Assembly: GCA_963750935.1 (NCBI GenBank)
Contig: CAVVSR010000020.1
Span: forward strand, 1 to 64,000
Length of the DNA stretch: 64,000 bases
Source: JACCXG01 sp963750935
GTDB taxonomy: Bacteria; Acidobacteriota; Vicinamibacteria; Vicinamibacterales; 2-12-FULL-66-21
Reading direction: 5' to 3'
This document shows, one piece after another, positions 61,560 to 64,000 of this stretch. A model generated the notes under the pieces. The model was not told the origin of the DNA, searched no databases, and saw only the letters and a list, made by a program, of their open reading frames with translations. Numbering within the stretch: the first letter of the stretch is position 1; each line of letters starts with the position of its first letter. The translations under genes were made by a program, and so were the position numbers.

Positions 61560-64000
61560 ATGCCACTTCGTAACAGCGACCCGAGCGACGCGACGGACGG
61601 GATCGACCGAGTCGTCGCAACACGTGCCGCCGCGCTGATCGTCGCCGTCGGACTCGCCGCGGTGATGGCGGCGCAGCCGGCTGCGCAGTCGTGGCCCGCC
61701 GGTGTCCGGCAGGTGCCCGAGCAGTCGCCGGCGCTGCCAGCCGAGGAGGCGATCAAGACGTTCCACCTGCCTCCGGGGTATCGCGTCGAGCTCGTGGCCG
61801 CCGAGCCGCTCGTCCAGGAACCGGTCGCGCTCGACTGGGATCTCGACGGCCGGCTCTGGGTGGTCGAGATGCCGGGCTGGATGCCGGACATCTCCGCCAC
61901 CGGCGAGCACGAACCGATCGGCCGCGTCGTCGTGCTCGAGGACACCAACCGCGACGGACGCATGGACCGCCGCACCGTCTTCGCCGACAAGCTGATCCTC
62001 GCCAGGTCTCTCAAGGTGCTCGATCGCGGCGTTCTCGTCGGCGAGCCGCCGAACGTCTGGCTGATGCGCGACACCAACGGCGATCTGCGGATGGACACGA
62101 AGGAGCTGGTGACCGATCAATACGGCCGGCTCGACACCGATCCGCAGAACAACGCCAACGGCTTCGACTGGTCGCTCGACAACATCATGTACACGGCCGG
62201 TCAGGCTGACATCCACCTGCGGCTGAAGAAGGGGCGCTTCGACGTGCAGCGCACGCTCCGGCGCGGCGAGTGGGGCGTGACGCACGACGATGCGGGCCGG
62301 GTGTATCGCAATACGAACGAGTCGGCGCTCCACGTGGACCTGGTCCCGACCTACTACTTCGCGCGACATCCCAGCCTGCTCCGGACCCGCGGCAGCTACG
62401 ATCGCCTGGCCGACGACAACTACGAGCTCAACACGGTCTGGCCGGTCCGGCCGAACCCCGGCACCAACCGCGCGTATCAGACCGGCATCGATCGCCCCGA
62501 TGGATCGCTGGCCCGGTTCACCTCGGTCTGCGCGCCGGTCGTCTATCGCGGCGATCGCCTCCCGGCCGACGTCTACGGCAACGTCTTCGTCGCGGAGCCC
62601 GCGGCCAATCTCGTCAGCCGGCTCGTCGTCGCGGACGATGGGACCGCGATCCGCGCGCGGAAGGCCTACGAGCGCGGCGAGTTCCTGGCGTCCACCGACG
62701 AGCGCTTCCGTCCGGTCTACCTCTCGAACGCGCCGGACGGTACGCTCTACATCGCCGACCTCTATCGCGGCATCATCGAGCATCGCATCTCGATCACGAA
62801 ATACCTCCGCGACCACATACTCGGCCGCCGCCTCGAGCGGCCGACCGGGCTCGGCCGCATCTACCGCGTCGTCCACGACACGACGAAGCGAGACTCGAGC
62901 GCCGGCCTGTCGGCCGCGACGCCGGCGCAGCTGGTCGAGATGCTCGCGCATCCGAACGGGTGGCGGCGGGACACGGCGCAGCGTCTGCTCGTCGAGCGCG
63001 GCGCGGCGTCGGCGGCCGCACCGCTGGCCACGCTCGCGCGTCAGGCCCCCGACTGGCGGACGAGGCTTCACGCGCTGTGGACGCTCGACGGGATGGACGC
63101 GGTCGACCCGGGACTGGTGCAGGACGCGTTGAGCGATCGCGCGCCCGAGGTACGCGGCGCCGCGGTTCGCATCGCCGAGCGCTGGCTGCCGGATCGCAAT
63201 CATCCAATCCGCGGCGCCGTGATGCAGCGCATCGACGATCCGGCGTGGGCCGTGCGTCAGCAGCTCGCGGCATCGCTGGGGGCACTCGAGGCGGGAGAGC
63301 TGCGGGACGGCGCGATCACGACGATCCTCGAGCGCCACGCCACCGATCCGGTAGTGCTGGACGCCGCCCTCAGCGGCGTGCGTGGCAGCGAGCGGGCCGT
63401 GCTGGCAAAGGTCGTTCACTCGAGCCGGGACCAGACGCCCGAGCGCGACGCCGCGATCGTCATGCTGTCGGGAACGATCGTGCGCGCAGCACAGGACGTC
63501 GAGGCGCAGGAGGTGTTCGCACTCGCCGCCGACGAGTCGCGGCCGTCGTGGCAGCGGGCTGCCGTCCTGCGTGGAGCGGAGGTGGCCCTGCTCGGTGCGG
63601 CGATGCCGGCACAGCCCGGCGGCGGACGCGCGGCCGCGCCCGCACCGGCGACGCCGTTGCCGTGCCCGACCTGTCCCGGCGGCCGTGCGGGTCCCGGCGG
63701 CGCCTACGCGTTTCCGCGTCCCGAAGGATGGCCGACGGGTGGAGGACGGGGTTCGGGACCGGCGCTTCGACTGGCTCGGGCGCCTGAGGCCCTCATCGCG
63801 ATGGCCGCCGGCACAGACGATCTCTCCAGGCGCGCGACGACGCTGCTCGCGCGGGTGAGCTGGCCGGGAAAAGCGGGCGATGCCGCGGTGGCTCCGCTCA
63901 GCACCGAGGAACAGGCGCGCTTCGATGCCGGCCGCGAGGTCTATCGCAATGTCTGTCAGTCCTGTCATCAGCCCGACGGCCGCGGCCAGGACAAGATCGC
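61560..64000 (+). CDS. DUF7133 / PVC-type propeller protein with HEAT repeats and cytochrome c domain (partial, 3' end off window)
   Basis: The first 813 residues are visible and the frame is open to the window end. A signal region (VAAALIVAVGLAAVMAAQ) precedes a six-bladed propeller-like domain of the DUF7133 type (LPPGYRVELVAAEPLVQEP near 74, WVVEMPGWMPD, GNVFVAEPAANLV). HEAT-like repeats occupy about 470-690. A glycine/proline-rich linker follows (about 690-735). A c-type haem site CQSCH near 799 then begins. In related genomes these proteins are exported dehydrogenase-like or sugar-oxidising units. It is divergent from the amidohydrolase, so the two may work on related substrates. Confidence 0.86.
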   Translation, partial: MPLRNSDPSDATDGIDRVVATRAAALIVAVGLAAVMAAQPAAQSWPAGVRQVPEQSPALPAEEAIKTFHLPPGYRVELVAAEPLVQEPVALDWDLDGRLWVVEMPGWMPDISATGEHEPIGRVVVLEDTNRDGRMDRRTVFADKLILARSLKVLDRGVLVGEPPNVWLMRDTNGDLRMDTKELVTDQYGRLDTDPQNNANGFDWSLDNIMYTAGQADIHLRLKKGRFDVQRTLRRGEWGVTHDDAGRVYRNTNESALHVDLVPTYYFARHPSLLRTRGSYDRLADDNYELNTVWPVRPNPGTNRAYQTGIDRPDGSLARFTSVCAPVVYRGDRLPADVYGNVFVAEPAANLVSRLVVADDGTAIRARKAYERGEFLASTDERFRPVYLSNAPDGTLYIADLYRGIIEHRISITKYLRDHILGRRLERPTGLGRIYRVVHDTTKRDSSAGLSAATPAQLVEMLAHPNGWRRDTAQRLLVERGAASAAAPLATLARQAPDWRTRLHALWTLDGMDAVDPGLVQDALSDRAPEVRGAAVRIAERWLPDRNHPIRGAVMQRIDDPAWAVRQQLAASLGALEAGELRDGAITTILERHATDPVVLDAALSGVRGSERAVLAKVVHSSRDQTPERDAAIVMLSGTIVRAAQDVEAQEVFALAADESRPSWQRAAVLRGAEVALLGAAMPAQPGGGRAAAPAPATPLPCPTCPGGRAGPGGAYAFPRPEGWPTGGGRGSGPALRLARAPEALIAMAAGTDDLSRRATTLLARVSWPGKAGDAAVAPLSTEEQARFDAGREVYRNVCQSCHQPDGRGQDKI

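Overview
The window is about 64 kb of GC-rich bacterial chromosome. It looks like Acidobacteriota, most likely a Vicinamibacteria-type lineage. The support is three MacB/FtsX-type duplicated orphan permeases (ADOP) with a PadR regulator, two 'VWFA-related Acidobacterial domain' proteins, three Ser/Thr kinases (one with TolB-like repeats), several Tat-exported or signal-peptide hydrolases and oxidoreductases, and a DUF7133/cytochrome c protein. There is one tRNA and no rRNA, CRISPR array, phage or intact insertion sequence that I can see.

Layout. 1-9.4 kb is signalling: two tandem membrane Ser/Thr kinases (-), a PAS hybrid histidine kinase (+), a MerR regulator overlapping tRNA-Pro(GGG), and a kinase with TolB-like repeats (-). 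9.4-16.6 kb is a patchwork: a type-B carboxylesterase, a PEGA protein, fragments of DUF2255 and pssA genes, a polytopic membrane protein, and an SDR epimerase whose 3' end is duplicated as a 181-bp direct repeat. 16.8-23.3 kb holds a P450 + di-heme cytochrome operon, a glucuronoyl esterase and a VWA protein. 23.4-30.5 kb holds a periplasmic adaptor, a zinc-ribbon protein, a HipA-like/DUF3037 pair, 6-phosphogluconolactonase, an ADOP permease and a DUF1080 protein. 30.6-40.4 kb holds a Tat Gfo/Idh/MocA oxidoreductase, an FGE-like protein, ApbE, PadR with two divergent ADOP permeases, and a beta-barrel protein. 40.6-53.9 kb holds a VWA protein, a multi-PAS histidine kinase, a NarL-type two-component pair, an OtsA-OtsB fusion, a porin-like protein, DUF2130, Lgt and a tyrosinase. 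54.2-64 kb holds a sigma/anti-sigma/unknown/CHAT-TPR operon, SelO, a Tat amidohydrolase and a DUF7133-HEAT-cytochrome c protein that runs off the end.

Two things stand out. First, many gene-free gaps carry clusters of 7-bp tandem repeats. At least four unit families are present: AGTCAGA, GCACGTN, TCCCAAC and a CCCC-rich one. Several copies are arranged as palindromes between convergent genes, and two families occur in opposite orientations at different loci. Second, the 54.2-58.8 kb operon couples a sigma factor and a zinc-finger anti-sigma factor to an unknown 280-residue protein and a TPR-CHAT (caspase-like) putative lipoprotein.

Caution: about 14 otherwise well-preserved genes or segments are interrupted by apparent single-base indels. 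That density points to residual assembly error more than to true gene decay, so frameshifted genes are given with their intended extent.
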